Source: Kribbella pittospori (GTDB lineage: Bacteria; Actinomycetota; Actinomycetes; Propionibacteriales; Kribbellaceae). From it: DNA of 61,452 nt. The position numbers and the translations under genes are program-made. Numbering within the stretch: the stretch's first letter is position 1; every line of letters begins with the position of its first letter. The stretch covers positions 1 through 61,452 of the forward strand of contig NZ_SJKB01000027.1 of assembly GCF_004331465.1 (NCBI RefSeq), given 5' to 3'. This document shows, piece by piece, positions 51,803-60,457 of this stretch. The notes below the pieces were generated by a model. That model was not told where the DNA came from. It saw nothing but the letters and a program-made list of their open reading frames with translations, and made no database searches.

Positions 51803-52402
51803 CCCGAACGCGGCTTCCAGCGGCGGGAACATCCGGCGTACGTCGACGCCGGTCACCCAGATGCCGATGACCAACGCAGCAGTTGCCTCCAGCAACTTCG
51901 CGCGGGCGAGTCCACCTGCTTGCACAGGTTCACTGCCCAGCGATCGGACCAGTTGGCCGACTTTCGCGAGGGCGGTTGGATCGTCGCCGCAGACAGGCAC
52001 GCCGAGGCCGTCCGGGTGTTTCCAGACGGAGTCTGCTGCGAGGTTGAAAGCCTTGACGACGTGGGCGTGTGGGACGGCTCGGGCGATGCGCTCGGCCATG
52101 GCTGGTTCTGCGAGCGTGAAGTCCTGCTGGTTGATCGCGTTCGTGCAGTCGATCAGGATCCGGCCCGGCGGGATGTCGAGCCCTCGGACCGCGTCCACAG
52201 CAACCTCCGCAGGCAGTGCCAGCAACAGGACGTCACCGAATGTCGTTGCCTCCTGCAAAGTTCCGGCCCGGGCGCCGATGCGTGCCGCCAGCTCGCTCGC
52301 GCGGCGGCTGTCGCGGCCGCCGATCATCACCTCGTGTTCGCCGACCCACTGCCCGGCCAGTGCCGCGGCCATCAGTCCGTTGCCCAGTGTTCCTATTCGC
52401 AT
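51608..52402 (-). CDS. F420-dependent NADP reductase-like (NADP oxidoreductase coenzyme F420 family)
   Basis: A 264-residue predicted protein. The first 200 residues are a Rossmann-fold reductase: RIGTLGNGLMAAALAGQW, GGRDSRRASELAARIG, DCTNAINQQDF, HVVKAFNLAADSVW. The remaining 65 or so are a low-complexity Glu/Gly/Ala tail read antisense to the membrane-protein gene, longer than the usual family length near 200-220. The ATG at 52402 follows a TAGCGT -10 by 7 nt. Divergent from HxlR, which probably controls it. A lost stop or a frameshift would explain the tail. Confidence 0.78.
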   Translation of the reverse strand: MRIGTLGNGLMAAALAGQWVGEHEVMIGGRDSRRASELAARIGARAGTLQEATTFGDVLLLALPAEVAVDAVRGLDIPPGRILIDCTNAINQQDFTLAEPAMAERIARAVPHAHVVKAFNLAADSVWKHPDGLGVPVCGDDPTALAKVGQLVRSLGSEPVQAGGLARAKLLEATAALVIGIWVTGVDVRRMFPPLEAAFGSVRPGQPEAPDREEEIGAGPAEAAEVGPGRGRVGVVEAHENAGCADEAEQHHGSGDQAASAQAP

Positions 52403-52409
52403 GCCGCCG

Positions 52410-52415
52410 ACGCTA
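52410..52415 (-). promoter_or_regulatory. -10 element of the reductase gene
   Basis: TAGCGT on the minus strand, 7 nt upstream of the ATG at 52402, with no ribosome site between. Confidence 0.5.
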
Positions 52416-52421
52416 GACGTT

Positions 52422-52449
52422 TCGTTGCACACCTTCCGGTGCGCAACGA
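52422..52449. promoter_or_regulatory. Inverted repeat between reductase and HxlR genes
   Basis: TCGTTGC (52422-52428) and GCAACGA (52443-52449) form a perfect 7-bp dyad. GCAC/GTGC inside extends it imperfectly. It is midway between the divergent starts, where an HxlR operator would be. Confidence 0.6.
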
Positions 52450-52467
52450 GCGAGGCACAATGGGGTC

Positions 52468-52800
52468 GTGACGTTCTTCGCCGACTGCCAGGCACGCGTC
52501 GCCGCGGATCTGCTCAGCGGACGCTGGCCGATGGTCGTCCTGTACGCGCTGTCCCACGGTCCCGCCCGTCCCGGCGAGCTCCGGGAGCAAATCGGCGGCA
52601 TCAGCCAGAAGGTCCTGACCGAGACGCTGCGCCGCCTGGAACACTACGGCCTCGTCCAGCGCCGCCGGTACGCCGAGGCACCGCCACGGGTCGAGTACTC
52701 GCTCACCAAGCCCGGTGAGGACCTGCTCGTTCCGATCCGCGCACTCGGTGACTGGGCGGCGGCGTACGCGGACCGGATACCGACCGGAAGGAAACCGTAA
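52468..52800 (+). CDS. HxlR-family transcriptional regulator
   Basis: A 110-residue winged-helix protein: ADLLSGRWPMVVLYALSHG, the recognition segment GGISQKVLTETLRRLEHYGL and the wing EAPPRVEYSLT. An N-terminal Cys (FADCQAR) is at the position that senses electrophiles or oxidants in several HxlR proteins. The GTG follows a CACAAT -10 by 6 nt, so it may be leaderless. It probably controls the divergent reductase and itself. Confidence 0.9.
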   Translation: MTFFADCQARVAADLLSGRWPMVVLYALSHGPARPGELREQIGGISQKVLTETLRRLEHYGLVQRRRYAEAPPRVEYSLTKPGEDLLVPIRALGDWAAAYADRIPTGRKP

Positions 52801-52854
52801 GACTGCTCGGGCACAGTGCTGGTGTCAGGTCGATCCAGCCAGGAGGTCCCGCTC

Positions 52855-53259
52855 ATGTTCACGCTCACCCAGACCGTCGACGCACCGCCTGCCGAGGTGG
52901 CGCGAGCGTTCACCGAACCCGAGCCGTTCGCAGCGTGGTTCGTCGCCGACGGGTTCACCACTCCCGCCGACCGGGTCACCATCGACGCCCGCCCCGGGGG
53001 TCTGATCTCGGCCGTCTTCGTCAGCACCGACGGCTCGGACGAGGTGCCGTTCACCATCCGCTTCGGCTCGGTGGACCTGCCGCGACAGGTCGTCCTGTAC
53101 GTCGACGACCCCGAACAGGTCACGATCGACCTGACGGAGTCCGGTGAGGGACGCACACGCCTCGACTACCGCAGCACCGGGCTGGCACCCGATCACGAGA
53201 ACGAGGTCCGGACCGGTGTGGCCCACATGCTCGGTTGCCTGGCGACGTACTTCAAGTAA
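52855..53259 (+). CDS. SRPBCC-domain protein
   Basis: A 134-residue START-like protein: FTLTQTVDAPPAEVARAFTE, then AAWFVADGFTTP and a C-terminal helix VRTGVAHMLGCLATYFK. AGGAGG lies 8 nt before the ATG. It is 54 bp after hxlR and may share its transcript. Its stop is directly adjacent to the stop of the convergent AAA gene, with no spacer. It is the third SRPBCC protein in the window; ligand unknown. Confidence 0.82.
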   Translation: MFTLTQTVDAPPAEVARAFTEPEPFAAWFVADGFTTPADRVTIDARPGGLISAVFVSTDGSDEVPFTIRFGSVDLPRQVVLYVDDPEQVTIDLTESGEGRTRLDYRSTGLAPDHENEVRTGVAHMLGCLATYFK

Positions 53260-54681
53260 TCAACCTGGGTAGAGGCCGGGGCGAGCCGGCTCTCCGGGTG
53301 AGTAGTCCGGAACGTCGCCATTGGTCGCTCCGAGAAGCCGGCGAGTGAGCGCGTCCCGGGACGACAGAAGCTCGTCGACGGCAACCCGCAGGTGGCTCGA
53401 GTCGGGCGATGCGCCGGACTCGGCGGCCAGCAGGACGGTACGGCGTACCAGTTCCTTCATGAAAGAGGCCGTGGTGCCGTCGGTCTGACTGATCACCTCG
53501 TCGATGACGTCCGCGGTGGGCTGCAGGTTCGGGCCGTACAGGCTCAGCAGCCGGGTCCGTCCCTCGGCGTCGGGCAGCGGCACCTCGACGGCCAGATCGA
53601 CGCGGCCAGGACGCTGCATCAGCGCCGGCTCGAGCAGATCGGCGCGGTTCGTGGTCAGCAGGAAGGCGACATCGGCATCCTCGGCCAGCCCGTCCATCTC
53701 GTTGAGGACCTGGAACAGCAGCGGGTTCTCCATCCCCCGCGCATAGTCGCGAGCCTCCGCCACCAGGTCGCAGTCCTCGAGTACGACGAGCGCCGGCTGT
53801 AGCAGTCGCGCCAGCGCACACGCCTCCGAGATGTACTGGATGCTGGTCCCCGCCAGCAGTACGACGGTGAACTCGGGCAGCCGCGACAGCAGATACCGCA
53901 CGGTGTGCGTCTTCCCCGTCCCCGGCGGTCCGTAGAGCAACACCCCACGACGCAGATGTTGACCGGCCGACAGGAGCGTCTCCCGATGCTCCGCGATGCC
54001 GATCACCTCACGCTCGACCCGCTCCAGCACGCCGTCCGGCAGTACGACGTCCGTACGAGCGACTCCCGGCCGCGGATGCAACCGGAACGGACCGACCCCG
54101 TGCCCGAAGTCGTGTCCTTCGAACGAGATCACCTTGCCGCGGAACACGTTGTGCTCGCGGATCAGGTCAGGCAGTGCCCCGAGGAAGCGATCGCCCGCCT
54201 CCTTCTCGACCGAAAGCACCTCCAGGGCCACCGACATCCGCCCGTACTGCGGGTTCGCCGCGCGCAACAGAGCGACGTACCGATCGGAGCCCTGGACGCC
54301 GAGGTAGAACCCGAACGCGACGCAGTCCATCTCCTCGTCGACGTCGATCTGCAGCCGCTGGTAGTCGACCGCGCCGATGCCGAACCGGTCGTACTCGGCC
54401 ATCTCGAGCAGCTCGCCGAGCGTGTGGTGCCCACGGTTCGACCCGGCCAGCCCGAGTACCTCGAACTCGTCGAACCACGCCTCGACCGCACGCTGCACGT
54501 TCGGCAGGTCGTACGACGCGAAGCTCGCCGTCACCACCGGTACCTGCTCGGGATCGATGCCCAGATGGGCGCGCAACCGGTCCCGCAGGCTCTCCCGGCC
54601 GATCGGGCCGCTCAGCTGCATCCGCTCCAGGAACCGCTTGAACAGCCGCGCGAACTCGTCCACCGCGTCCTCGTCCGGCAT
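53260..54681 (-). CDS. AAA-family ATPase with an uncharacterised N-terminal domain
   Basis: A 473-residue protein. The first 200 residues have no recognised domain (SGPIGRESLRDRLRAHLGID; DLPNVQRAVEAWFDEFEVLG). The AAA module follows: Walker A LYGPPGTGKTH (about 246-256), Walker B LVVLEDCDLV, sensor-1 FLLTTNRADLLEPAL and arginine finger in MQRPGRVDLAVEVPL, then the helical lid. It is closest to the CDC48/FtsH/proteasomal ATPase group but has no membrane helix or protease domain. It may remodel a specific protein; the partner is unknown. Start ATG 54681. Confidence 0.85.
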   Translation of the reverse strand: MPDEDAVDEFARLFKRFLERMQLSGPIGRESLRDRLRAHLGIDPEQVPVVTASFASYDLPNVQRAVEAWFDEFEVLGLAGSNRGHHTLGELLEMAEYDRFGIGAVDYQRLQIDVDEEMDCVAFGFYLGVQGSDRYVALLRAANPQYGRMSVALEVLSVEKEAGDRFLGALPDLIREHNVFRGKVISFEGHDFGHGVGPFRLHPRPGVARTDVVLPDGVLERVEREVIGIAEHRETLLSAGQHLRRGVLLYGPPGTGKTHTVRYLLSRLPEFTVVLLAGTSIQYISEACALARLLQPALVVLEDCDLVAEARDYARGMENPLLFQVLNEMDGLAEDADVAFLLTTNRADLLEPALMQRPGRVDLAVEVPLPDAEGRTRLLSLYGPNLQPTADVIDEVISQTDGTTASFMKELVRRTVLLAAESGASPDSSHLRVAVDELLSSRDALTRRLLGATNGDVPDYSPGEPARPGLYPG

Positions 54682-54744
54682 GCCGCCGTACCCCCTTCGT
54701 GGTCCATTCTCCGGCCCGATCCGGAGGGCCCTCCGCAACGCGGA

Positions 54745-54750
54745 TAGGAT
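54745..54750 (+). promoter_or_regulatory. -10 element of the LLM oxidoreductase gene (leaderless start)
   Basis: TAGGAT is followed by 7 nt and the ATG at 54758, without a ribosome site. Confidence 0.6.
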
Positions 54751-54757
54751 CACCACC

Positions 54758-55573
54758 ATGACAGATTCCGAGTCCATCGACCGTCCGTACGCCGCCTTCC
54801 CGGTACGGATCGGCGTCCAGGTCCAGCCGCAGCACGCGCAGTACGCCGACATCCGGCGGACGGTCGCGGCGGCGGAGGAGATCGGCGTCGACGTGGCGTT
54901 CAACTGGGACCACTTCTACCCGCTGTCGGGTGAGCCGGAGGGTCTGCACTTCGAGTGCTGGACCATGCTGGCCGCCTGGGCCGAGGCGACCGAGCGGATC
55001 CAGTTCGGCGCCCTGGTCACCTGCAACTCCTACCGCAACCCCGACCTGCTCGCCGACATGGCCCGCACGGTCGACCACATCAGCGACGGCCGGCTGATCT
55101 TCGGCATTGGCTCGGGATGGTTCGAGAAGGACTACGACGAGTACGGCTACGAGTTCGGTACGGCGGGCGGCCGGCTCGACGCGCTCGGCGAGGCGCTGCC
55201 GCGGATCGAGCAGCGCTGGGCCAAGCTGAACCCACTGCCGACCCGGGACATCCCGGTGCTGATCGGTGGCGGCGGCGAGAAGAAGACGCTGAAGCTGGTC
55301 GCGAAGCACGCCAACATCTGGCACGGCTTCGGTGACGCCGAGACGCTCGCGCACAAGCACGCCGTACTGGACGAGCACTGCAAGACGATCGGCCGCGACC
55401 CGGGCGAGATCGAGCGCTCGGCCGCCGTCGGCGACAAGTCGCCCGAGCAGATCGGCAAGTCCCTGCTGGACGTCGGCACGCGCCTGTTCACCATCTCGTC
55501 CTCCGGCCCGGACTACGACCTGGGTCTGCTGCGCGAGTGGGTCGCCTGGCGGGACGAGCTGAACGCGAAGTAG
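54758..55573 (+). CDS. LLM-class F420-dependent oxidoreductase
   Basis: A 271-residue luciferase-like TIM-barrel protein. Motifs include AAEEIGVDVAFNWDHFYPL, NPDLLADMARTVDHISDGRL, IGSGWFEKDYDEYGYEF and IPVLIGGGGEKKTLKLVAKH. These enzymes use F420 (or FMN) with diverse substrates, so the reaction is unknown. It is divergent from the AAA gene and 67 bp upstream of peptide deformylase. Confidence 0.88.
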   Translation: MTDSESIDRPYAAFPVRIGVQVQPQHAQYADIRRTVAAAEEIGVDVAFNWDHFYPLSGEPEGLHFECWTMLAAWAEATERIQFGALVTCNSYRNPDLLADMARTVDHISDGRLIFGIGSGWFEKDYDEYGYEFGTAGGRLDALGEALPRIEQRWAKLNPLPTRDIPVLIGGGGEKKTLKLVAKHANIWHGFGDAETLAHKHAVLDEHCKTIGRDPGEIERSAAVGDKSPEQIGKSLLDVGTRLFTISSSGPDYDLGLLREWVAWRDELNAK

Positions 55574-55627
55574 TCCCTGCCGGTGCGGGTGGCCGGATCC
55601 TCGGCCACCTGCGCCGGAGCCGGCAGC

Positions 55628-55633
55628 TAGGAT
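55628..55633 (+). promoter_or_regulatory. -10 element of def (leaderless start)
   Basis: TAGGAT, then 7 nt and the ATG at 55641; the same hexamer and spacing as the LLM gene upstream. Confidence 0.6.
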
Positions 55634-55640
55634 TTCCCGC

Positions 55641-56246
55641 ATGTCTACGTTGCCTGCGAACGGTTCGGTGCGGCCCATCACCCGGTGGGGCGAGGACGTC
55701 ATGCACCGGGTCAACCAGCCTGTGACCGACTTCGGTGACGACCTGCAGACGCTGGTCGCCGACATGGTCGCCACGATGCGAGCGGCCGACGGCGTCGGCC
55801 TGGCCGCGAACCAGGTCGGCGTGGACCTGCAGCTGTTCGTGTTCGACTGCCCGGACAAGGACGGCAACCACGTCCAGGGCGTCATCTGCAACCCGGTGGT
55901 CGAGGTCCCCGAGGGCAAGGACCGCACACTGGACGAGGGCGAGGAAGGCTGCCTCTCGCTGCCGGGTGCCTTCACCAAATGTGCTCGCCCGGACTTCGCC
56001 CGCGTCACCGGCGTCGACCAGCACGGTGAGCCGGTCAGCTTCGAGGGCGACGGCCTGCTGGCCCGCTGCCTGCAGCACGAGACCGACCACACCCAAGGCA
56101 CGGTCTTCGGCGACCGGCTGTCCCGCAAGTACCGCAAGCGCCTGTTCGGCGAGGCCGAGGAGCTCGCGCCGGACTACCCGTCGGACTGGCCGGTCTCCCC
56201 GATGATCGAGCACGACGACCACCACCAGGAATCCCAGGCCACCTGA
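55641..56246 (+). CDS. def: Peptide deformylase
   Basis: A 201-residue metallohydrolase with motif 1 GVGLAANQVG (51-60), motif 2 EGCLSLPG (Cys104 as metal ligand) and motif 3 QHETDH (H146, E147, H150). It removes formyl from the initiator Met of new proteins. The C-terminus has an extra 25-residue acidic tail (MIEHDDHHQES) beyond the usual core. It converges with the P-loop kinase gene, 3 bp apart. Confidence 0.95.
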   Translation: MSTLPANGSVRPITRWGEDVMHRVNQPVTDFGDDLQTLVADMVATMRAADGVGLAANQVGVDLQLFVFDCPDKDGNHVQGVICNPVVEVPEGKDRTLDEGEEGCLSLPGAFTKCARPDFARVTGVDQHGEPVSFEGDGLLARCLQHETDHTQGTVFGDRLSRKYRKRLFGEAEELAPDYPSDWPVSPMIEHDDHHQESQAT

Positions 56247-56249
56247 GGT

Positions 56250-56804
56250 CTACCAGCGGGCCTTCGGGAGATCCGCGAGGATCGCGTCGACCGACTGCTC
56301 CGGGGTCTGGTCACTGGAGTCGAGCCACAGACCCCGGCGCGGCATCGCGTCCAGATCCTTCTGCAGGGCACGGACCGCGTCCGCGAGCGTGCCGCCCGGT
56401 TCCTGCCAGTCGCGGTAGGAGTTGTTGCCTCCTCGCCCGATCTCCCGCTCGACGATCGACTCCACCGACGGGTACAGCACGACCAGGTACGTCTCCACGC
56501 CACGCAACCCGGCGAACCACTTCTCGACGTGCTCACCCAAGATGATGTCGCTGCAGACGAAGTCGAACCCGGCGTCGGCGTAGTGCTGCGCCACAAGCGC
56601 AGAGGCCTCGTACCGCAGCTCCAACTGGCGGACGGCCTCGGCCGACGGGTCCGGCGTCATCACCTCGGCGCCCGCGACGACTGCGTCGTAGAAGACGTCC
56701 CCGTCCAGCGTCGCCGCCGGCGGCCCGAGCCGCTCGGCCAGCAGCGGCGCGATGGTGGACTTCCCCGCGGCCTGCATTCCCGTGACGAGTACTACTTTCG
56801 GCAT
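56250..56804 (-). CDS. P-loop kinase/phosphotransferase-like protein
   Basis: A 184-residue protein with Walker A TGMQAAGKST (about 8-17) and a DxD-like LDGDVFYDAV after it, typical of small-molecule kinases such as chloramphenicol phosphotransferase-like or shikimate-kinase-like proteins. GCSDIILGE-type and PSVESIVERE segments follow. The substrate is unknown. The ATG at 56804 overlaps the GNAT stop by 13 bases, so the genes are coupled. Confidence 0.8.
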   Translation of the reverse strand: MPKVVLVTGMQAAGKSTIAPLLAERLGPPAATLDGDVFYDAVVAGAEVMTPDPSAEAVRQLELRYEASALVAQHYADAGFDFVCSDIILGEHVEKWFAGLRGVETYLVVLYPSVESIVEREIGRGGNNSYRDWQEPGGTLADAVRALQKDLDAMPRRGLWLDSSDQTPEQSVDAILADLPKARW

Positions 56805-57319
56805 GCCTGCCAAGCCTCCGCGGTCATCGTGTAGACAGTGGCACGAAACGGTACGCCGTCGTCCTCGAGCTCCACCTCGTGGTCGAAGGTCATGCCGAGC
56901 CGGCGCATGACGGCGATGCTGCGCTCGTTCGGAGTGTCGGTGACGGCGATGATCCGCGGCAGGTCCAGCGTGGTGAAGCCGTGCTCCAGCCAGGAGGCCG
57001 CGGCTTCCGTCGCGTAGCCGTGACCCCAGTACTCACGGGCCAGTCGCCAGCCGATCTCGAGATCGTCCGGATACCACTGCTCCCGGGTGAGACCGCATGC
57101 CCCGAGGAACGCGCCGTCGGAACGTCGTTCGACCGCGAGGAACCCGTATCCGTCGGAGGCGTACCGCTCGTTGACCGCGGACGCGATCCGGTCACACTCG
57201 TCCCGGCTCAGCGGTCCGCCGAGGTAGGTCAGCACCTCGGGGTCCATGTTGAGCGCGGCCCACGGCTCCAGGTCCTCTTCGCGGAACGGACGCAGTACCA
57301 GGCGTTCCGTCGTACGCAT
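56792..57319 (-). CDS. GNAT-family N-acetyltransferase (RimJ-like)
   Basis: A 175-residue protein: TTERLVLRPFREEDLEPWAA at the start, and the acetyl-CoA loop in IGWRLAREYWGHGYATEAAA (about 90-109), followed by TDTPNERSIAVMRRLGMTF. It resembles RimJ/RimL enzymes that acetylate protein N-termini or small amines; the substrate is not shown. It lies 8 bp after the SpoU methyltransferase gene. Confidence 0.9.
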   Translation of the reverse strand: MRTTERLVLRPFREEDLEPWAALNMDPEVLTYLGGPLSRDECDRIASAVNERYASDGYGFLAVERRSDGAFLGACGLTREQWYPDDLEIGWRLAREYWGHGYATEAAASWLEHGFTTLDLPRIIAVTDTPNERSIAVMRRLGMTFDHEVELEDDGVPFRATVYTMTAEAWQACRK

Positions 57320-57327
57320 GGCTCCCC

Positions 57328-58143
57328 CTAAGGCATGGGTCGCGTGGCATAGAAAGCGACCGCTGCTGAGCTTGCCACGTTCAGCGAGTCGACGCCGCCT
57401 GCCATCGGGATGCGTACGGCCAGATCTGCCTTTTCGAGCACGTGCGGCTTGAGGCCGTGGCCTTCGGTACCGAAGATCAGCGCGAGCCGTTCGTCGTTCC
57501 GGGCAACCAGGTCATCGAGCGTGATCGAGTCGTCGGTCAGTGCGAACGCGGCCGCGACGAAGCCGCGGTCCTGCAGTTGGGCGAGGTCGCCGGGCCAGGA
57601 TTCCAGCCGGGTCCACGGCACCTGGAAGACCGTGCCCATCGACACTTTGATCGAACGGCGGTACAGCGGATCGGCGCAGGTCGGGGTCACCAGCACGAGC
57701 TCGACGCCCATCGCCGCGGCCGCGCGGAAGCCGGCGCCGACGTTCGTGTGATCCACGATGTCGTCGAAGATCGCGATCCGTCTGAGTTGGTTGTTGAGAA
57801 GCTGTTGGAGTGGAACGCGTGGCCGGCGGCGGTACGACGCGAGCGCGCCGCGGTGGACGTGGAAGCCGGTGACCTGCTCGGCCAGTTCCTCCGAGACGAC
57901 GTACACGGGGACGTCCGGCCACTGCGCGAGGACGTCGGCCAGCGAGTCCAGCCAGCGAGGTGCGAGCAGAAACGACCGCGGCTCGTACCCGGCGTCCGCG
58001 GCCCGGCGGATCACCTTGTCGCCCTCGGCGATGAACAGCCCGTGCTCTTCCTCCAGCAACCGGCGAAGCGTCACCTCCCGCAGCCGGACATAGTCCGCCA
58101 GCCGCGGGTCGGCCGGATCGTCCAGCGGGACCTGTGGGCTCAT
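57328..58143 (-). CDS. SpoU/TrmH-family RNA methyltransferase
   Basis: A 271-residue SPOUT enzyme. An N-terminal substrate-binding part (GLFIAEGDKVIRRAADAGYE) is followed by SPOUT motifs NVGAGFRAAAAMGVE, LIFGTEGHGL and MAGGVDSLNVASSAAVAFY, which knot around SAM. It 2'-O-methylates a ribose in tRNA or rRNA; the target is not clear. The ATG overlaps the cobA stop (ATGA), so it is coupled to cobalamin genes though unrelated in function. Confidence 0.9.
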   Translation of the reverse strand: MSPQVPLDDPADPRLADYVRLREVTLRRLLEEEHGLFIAEGDKVIRRAADAGYEPRSFLLAPRWLDSLADVLAQWPDVPVYVVSEELAEQVTGFHVHRGALASYRRRPRVPLQQLLNNQLRRIAIFDDIVDHTNVGAGFRAAAAMGVELVLVTPTCADPLYRRSIKVSMGTVFQVPWTRLESWPGDLAQLQDRGFVAAAFALTDDSITLDDLVARNDERLALIFGTEGHGLKPHVLEKADLAVRIPMAGGVDSLNVASSAAVAFYATRPMP

Positions 58144-59375
58144 GCGGTCTCAGGCTGGCTGCCGTCGCCGCGCGCTTGCGCGGCCACGTCGACGACGTTG
58201 CCGATGACAACGATCGCGGGCGCCCCGACGCCGGCTTCAGCCATCGTGGCGGCGATCCCGGCCAGGTCGGAGGTGACCATCCGCTGACCCGGAAGGGTGC
58301 CATCGGCAATGGCCGCGGCCGGGGTGTCAGCTGGGCGGCCGGATGCGATCAGACGTTCTGTGATGGCGGGCAGGTTCTCGACCGCCATCAGAAGTACGAG
58401 CGTGCCGGACAGCTGCGCCAGCGCGTCCCAGTTGATCAGCGAGTCCGGGTGCGACGGCGGGATGTGGCCCGAGACGACCGTGAATTCGTGGGTCACCCCA
58501 CGATGCGTCACCGGGATGCCGGACACCGCAGGCACCGAGATTGAGCTGGTGATCCCCGGCACGACCGTCCACGCGACACCGGCCTCGGCACAGGCCAGCG
58601 CCTCCTCGAAGCCGCGGCCGAAGACGTACGGGTCGCCGCCCTTCAGGCGTACGACGACCTTCCCCTGCTTGCCGCGGTCGACGAGGATCCGGTTGATCTC
58701 CTCTTGCTGGGCCGCCCGGCCGCGCGGGAGCTTGGCCGCGTCGAACAGCTCGACGTCCGGGTGCAGTTCGTCCAGCAACTGCTGCGGCGCGAGCCGGTCC
58801 GCGACGACCACATCCGCCTCGGCCAGCAACCGCCGTCCGCGCACCGTGATCAGGTCCGGGTCGCCCGGTCCCCCGCCAACCAGGTAGACGCCGGGGTGCT
58901 TCCCGGCTTCGCGTGCGCCCAGCTCTCCGGTCCGGAGTCCTTCCAGGATGGCGTCCCGGACCGCGGCGGAACGGCGGTGATCGCCACCGCCGAGTACGCC
59001 GATCGTCACGTTGTCGTGCTGGCCCGATGCGGGCGTCCACGCGGTTGCTCGGGATCGGTCGTCGGACCGTACGCAGAAGATCCGGCGTTCCTCGGCTTCC
59101 TGGGACACCTGGTCGTTGACCGCGGTGTCGTCGGTGGCCACGACGACGTACCAGGATCCGTCCAGGTCGCCGTACTGATAGCCGCGCTCGGTCCAGGACA
59201 GGGACGGGTTGGACAGGAGTCCCTCGATGGTGGGAGTGATTGCCGGCGAGATCAGGTCGATCCGGGCGCCGGACTCGAGCAGGCGTGGGAGCCGACGCTG
59301 CGCTACGCCGCCACCGCCGACGACGACCACGCGTCGTCCCTCCAGCACGAGGCCGGACAGGTACTGATCCGTCAC
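58140..59375 (-). CDS. cobA: Siroheme/cobalamin enzyme: precorrin-2 dehydrogenase-like plus uroporphyrinogen-III C-methyltransferase
   Basis: A 411-residue fusion. Residues 1-150 resemble the CysG-N/SirC domain, with NAD motif VVVVGGGGVAQRRLPRLLE. From about 165 comes the SAM-dependent methyltransferase: VYLVGGGPGDPDLITVRG, LKGGDPYVFGRG, PVTHRGVTHEFTVVSGH. It converts uroporphyrinogen III to precorrin-2 and probably on to sirohydrochlorin, the branch point to siroheme and cobalamin. The GTG start overlaps the cobT stop (GTGA). Confidence 0.92.
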   Translation of the reverse strand: MTDQYLSGLVLEGRRVVVVGGGGVAQRRLPRLLESGARIDLISPAITPTIEGLLSNPSLSWTERGYQYGDLDGSWYVVVATDDTAVNDQVSQEAEERRIFCVRSDDRSRATAWTPASGQHDNVTIGVLGGGDHRRSAAVRDAILEGLRTGELGAREAGKHPGVYLVGGGPGDPDLITVRGRRLLAEADVVVADRLAPQQLLDELHPDVELFDAAKLPRGRAAQQEEINRILVDRGKQGKVVVRLKGGDPYVFGRGFEEALACAEAGVAWTVVPGITSSISVPAVSGIPVTHRGVTHEFTVVSGHIPPSHPDSLINWDALAQLSGTLVLLMAVENLPAITERLIASGRPADTPAAAIADGTLPGQRMVTSDLAGIAATMAEAGVGAPAIVVIGNVVDVAAQARGDGSQPETA

Positions 59376-60430
59376 GAGGTGATCCCCGCGGACTCGAAGG
59401 TGGCCATCTCGGCGAGCGCGCGGACCGCGCAGGTCAGGATCGGGTACGCGAGCACCGCGCCGGTGCCCTCACCGAGCCTGAGGTCCAGGTCGACCAGCGG
59501 CTGGAGGCCGAGCGTCTTCAGTGCGATCGCGTGGCCTGGCTCCGCCGAGCGGTGCCCGGCGACGCAGTAGTCGATCACTGCGGGGTGGAGCGCCTGGGCA
59601 ACGAGGGCGGAGGCGCCTGCGATCACCCCGTCGAGGATGACCGGGACCTTGTTGGCTGCTGCGCCGAGGAGGTATCCGGCCAGCGCTGCGTGCTCGAGGC
59701 CGCCGTACGCCTGAAGTGCTTTGAGCGGCTCAGTCGCAGGTACGTCGTGGCTTGCGAGCGCATCCTGAACGATTGCGGTCTTGTGAGCCAGCGTGGCGTC
59801 GTCGATGCCGGTGCCTCGTCCGGTCACCACGTCCGCGGTCGAGCCGGTGAAGGTGGCGATCAGGGCGGCACTTGCGGTCGTGTTCGCGATGCCCATGTCG
59901 CCGGTGAGCAGGCAGCGGTAGCCGTCCTGGATGAGTCGGTCCGCGAGGTCGAAGCCGACGGCGATCGCGGCGCGCACCTCGTCCTCGGTGAGGGCCTCCT
60001 CGACGGACAGATCGCGCGTACCAGGCCGGACCTTGGCGTGGATGATGTCCAGCTGGTCCACGGGGGTCGCTACGCCGACGTCGACGACACGGACATCGAC
60101 CCGGTTGTTGGCCGCGAAGGCGTTCACCGCGGCGCCGCCGGCGGCGAAGTTCGCCAGCATCGCGGCGGTCACCTCCTGAGGCCAGGGCGACACACCCTGT
60201 GCGTGTACGCCGTGATCCGCCGCGAACACCGTCACCACGGCCGGCGCGGGCACCTCGGGCGGGCAGCTACCGGTCATGCCGGCGACGCGGACGGACAACT
60301 CCTCCAGCACCCCGAGCGAGCCGGCCGGCTTCGTCAGCTGCGACTGACGCTCCGCGGCAGCCCGCATCGCCGCACCATCCGCCGGCTCGATCCGACCCAG
60401 GTACTCCTCCACCGCACTCCTCCACTCCAC
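59372..60430 (-). CDS. cobT: Nicotinate-nucleotide-dimethylbenzimidazole phosphoribosyltransferase CobT
   Basis: A 352-residue enzyme with TKPAGSLGVLEELSVRVAGM, FAADHGVHAQGVSPWP, LTGDMGIANTT and the C-terminal RLGEGTGAVLAYPIL with the catalytic Glu. It makes alpha-ribazole phosphate for the lower ligand of cobalamin. The GTG at 60430 has GGAGGGG upstream. It leads a leftward run cobT-cobA-SpoU-GNAT-kinase. I saw no cobalamin riboswitch in the 135-bp gap upstream. Confidence 0.93.
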   Translation of the reverse strand: MEWRSAVEEYLGRIEPADGAAMRAAAERQSQLTKPAGSLGVLEELSVRVAGMTGSCPPEVPAPAVVTVFAADHGVHAQGVSPWPQEVTAAMLANFAAGGAAVNAFAANNRVDVRVVDVGVATPVDQLDIIHAKVRPGTRDLSVEEALTEDEVRAAIAVGFDLADRLIQDGYRCLLTGDMGIANTTASAALIATFTGSTADVVTGRGTGIDDATLAHKTAIVQDALASHDVPATEPLKALQAYGGLEHAALAGYLLGAAANKVPVILDGVIAGASALVAQALHPAVIDYCVAGHRSAEPGHAIALKTLGLQPLVDLDLRLGEGTGAVLAYPILTCAVRALAEMATFESAGITS

Positions 60431-60439
60431 CGCACCCCT

Positions 60440-60457
60440 CCCGCCCGGTCAGGCGGG
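60440..60457. repeat. Short hairpin upstream of cobT
   Basis: CCCGCC (60440-60445) and GGCGGG (60452-60457) pair across a six-base loop in the divergent gap before cobT. It may fold in the cobT leader; no function is known. Confidence 0.35.
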
